Source: Agathobacter sp. (GTDB lineage Bacteria > Bacillota_A > Clostridia > Lachnospirales > Lachnospiraceae). Taken from it: 6,188 bases of DNA. Position numbers and translations under genes: made by a program. Where the stretch lies: assembly GCA_017936725.1 (NCBI GenBank), contig JAGBEZ010000060.1, positions 1-6,188 of the forward strand, read 5' to 3'. The notes beneath the pieces are model-generated. The model did not search any database and had not been told where the DNA came from. It saw nothing but the letters and a program-made list of their open reading frames with translations. Shown here in pieces: positions 5,160 through 6,188 of the stretch (its first letter is position 1; each line of letters opens with the position of its first letter).

Positions 5160-6188
5160 ATGAAGAAAAGTTTTTATAGAATCATTGCAGTTGTACTTAT
5201 TGTAGTATCTTGCATTATGAATTTTGAGACGGTAAAAGCAGATGAAAATGAAACCATCCGCGTGGGGATTTATCAGATGGAAGGTTTTCATTCTTATAAT
5301 GAGTACGGGGATATAGAAGGATATTGTATCGATTATTTGAATGTGGTAGCGGGCATAAAGCGATGGACGTTTGAATATGTAGAAGTCGAAGACTTTATGG
5401 ATGGATGCAATAAACTCGAGGCAGGAGAAATTGATTTGATTGCACCTGCGATGATGACAGATGCACGCAAAGAAAAATTCGCATATAGCGAGTTGAATTT
5501 CGGTACAGAATATACCATACTTGTGACAGACCAAGCACGAACGGACTTATATTATGAGGATTATGAGCATTTCAATGGAATGAAGGTTGCGGTGTTACAT
5601 AACTATCCTTTAACGGAGTATTTTATTACTTATATGAAGACACATGGCTTCTCCGCCGAACTCGTGTATTTTAATACCATCGAGGAAAGCAAGGCTGCGT
5701 TAGACAATGGTCAGGTGGATGCGCTGGTAGACTCTATCATGGATATGAGAAGTGATGCTAAACTATTGGCAAGGTTTACTCCGCAGCCATTTTATTTCCT
5801 GCTTAATAAAGAAAACACTGAACTTTTGGCACGACTTGACAGTGCGATGTATCAGGTGCAAAACACCTACCCAACGCTTTTGGATGAGTTGCTTGTAAAC
5901 TATTATCCGGTATATGAATTGCAGTTTTATACCAGAGCTGAGTTGGAATATGTGCAGAAAGCAGAAAGTTTAAAGGTTGCATATGTTCCTGCGCGCAAGC
6001 CGCTATCGTTTCAAAATGAGGATGGCGAGTTAGATGGAATATCAAGGGCTGTTTTTGATAAAATAGCAGAGCTTTCAGGCTTAAAATTTGAATATGTACA
6101 GTTGCCAGAGGGGGATATCACCTATCGGTATCTGCAAGAACAAGAGATAGATTTAATCACGGGTGTAGAATATAATAGCGCGAATATG
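5160..6188 (+). CDS. Exported protein with tandem SBP_bac_3 domains, probable sensor; 3' end cut by window
   Basis: 343 codons are open to the window end, so the C-terminus is missing. The N-terminus (KKSFYR, then hydrophobic residues 8-22) is a signal peptide or membrane anchor, with possible signal peptidase I cleavage after VKA (A27). A VVSC motif at C18 also fits a lipobox. Residues about 32-250 form a complete family 3 solute-binding domain: IRVGIYQMEGF, GEIDLIAPAMMTDARKEKF, then VAVLHNYP and GQVDALVDS in the second lobe. A second copy starts near 270 (LKVAYVPARKPLSF, GELDGISRAVFDKIAELSG, EIDLITG) and runs off the end. Free transporter-binding proteins normally have one such domain. Tandem Venus-flytrap domains are typical of membrane sensors such as BvgS-type kinases, and of Clostridia proteins ending in GGDEF, EAL or kinase modules. 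I infer an extracytoplasmic sensor for a small polar ligand such as an amino acid. Neither ligand nor output domain can be seen, and no ABC transporter genes are visible. Confidence 0.85.
   Translation, partial: MKKSFYRIIAVVLIVVSCIMNFETVKADENETIRVGIYQMEGFHSYNEYGDIEGYCIDYLNVVAGIKRWTFEYVEVEDFMDGCNKLEAGEIDLIAPAMMTDARKEKFAYSELNFGTEYTILVTDQARTDLYYEDYEHFNGMKVAVLHNYPLTEYFITYMKTHGFSAELVYFNTIEESKAALDNGQVDALVDSIMDMRSDAKLLARFTPQPFYFLLNKENTELLARLDSAMYQVQNTYPTLLDELLVNYYPVYELQFYTRAELEYVQKAESLKVAYVPARKPLSFQNEDGELDGISRAVFDKIAELSGLKFEYVQLPEGDITYRYLQEQEIDLITGVEYNSANM

Noticed and set aside
5139..6045. Minus-strand open frames opposite the tandem SBP-domain gene
   Set aside because: The plus-strand frame has a signal peptide and two recognisable domains without interruption, so the antisense frames are incidental.
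1..6188. Search for CRISPR repeats, tRNA or rRNA genes, insertion sequences, toxin-antitoxin or phage genes
   Set aside because: No regularly spaced repeats, cloverleaf-like gene, transposase motif or matching terminal repeats were seen. Almost all the sequence is accounted for by four ordinary genes.

Overview
The window looks like ordinary chromosomal DNA from a low-to-moderate GC Gram-positive anaerobe. It most resembles a Clostridia member, probably Lachnospiraceae. The reasons are strong AGGAGG-type ribosome binding sites, AT-rich intergenic DNA with TATAAT boxes, a Firmicutes-like CarB, a LacX-type aldose epimerase, a DUF2974 protein, and a secreted tandem solute-binding-domain protein of the kind found in Lachnospiraceae sensors. 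The taxonomic call is inference, since no rRNA or tRNA gene is present.

Layout. Positions 1-2919 (minus) hold carB, the large subunit of carbamoyl-phosphate synthase. It is intact from its start codon but loses about its last 95-100 residues at the window edge. Positions 2920-3010 carry a good sigma-A-type promoter and ribosome binding site for carB. Positions 3011-3895 (minus) encode a complete LacX-like aldose 1-epimerase family protein. Positions 3896-4036 are a divergent intergenic region with a promoter for each direction and an ACAGTAT/ATACTGT inverted repeat. Positions 4037-5116 (plus) encode a complete DUF2974 (Mbeg1-like) alpha/beta-hydrolase-fold protein with a GHSKG nucleophile motif. 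Positions 5160-6188 (plus) hold the first 343 codons of an exported protein with two consecutive SBP_bac_3 domains, cut by the window end. A good promoter overlaps the end of the preceding gene.

How the genes fit together. I see no shared pathway. CarB serves pyrimidine and arginine synthesis, the epimerase probably interconverts sugar anomers or a related sugar substrate, the DUF2974 protein has no established function, and the last gene is probably the sensory half of a larger membrane signalling protein. Each of the four genes has a plausible promoter of its own, so they may be separate transcription units. carB lacks carA immediately upstream, although carA-carB is the usual bacterial order.

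I found no mobile element, CRISPR array, RNA gene, phage gene or defence system. The least understood items are the DUF2974 hydrolase and the truncated sensor gene. I do not think the visible sequence supports claiming a new biological system.
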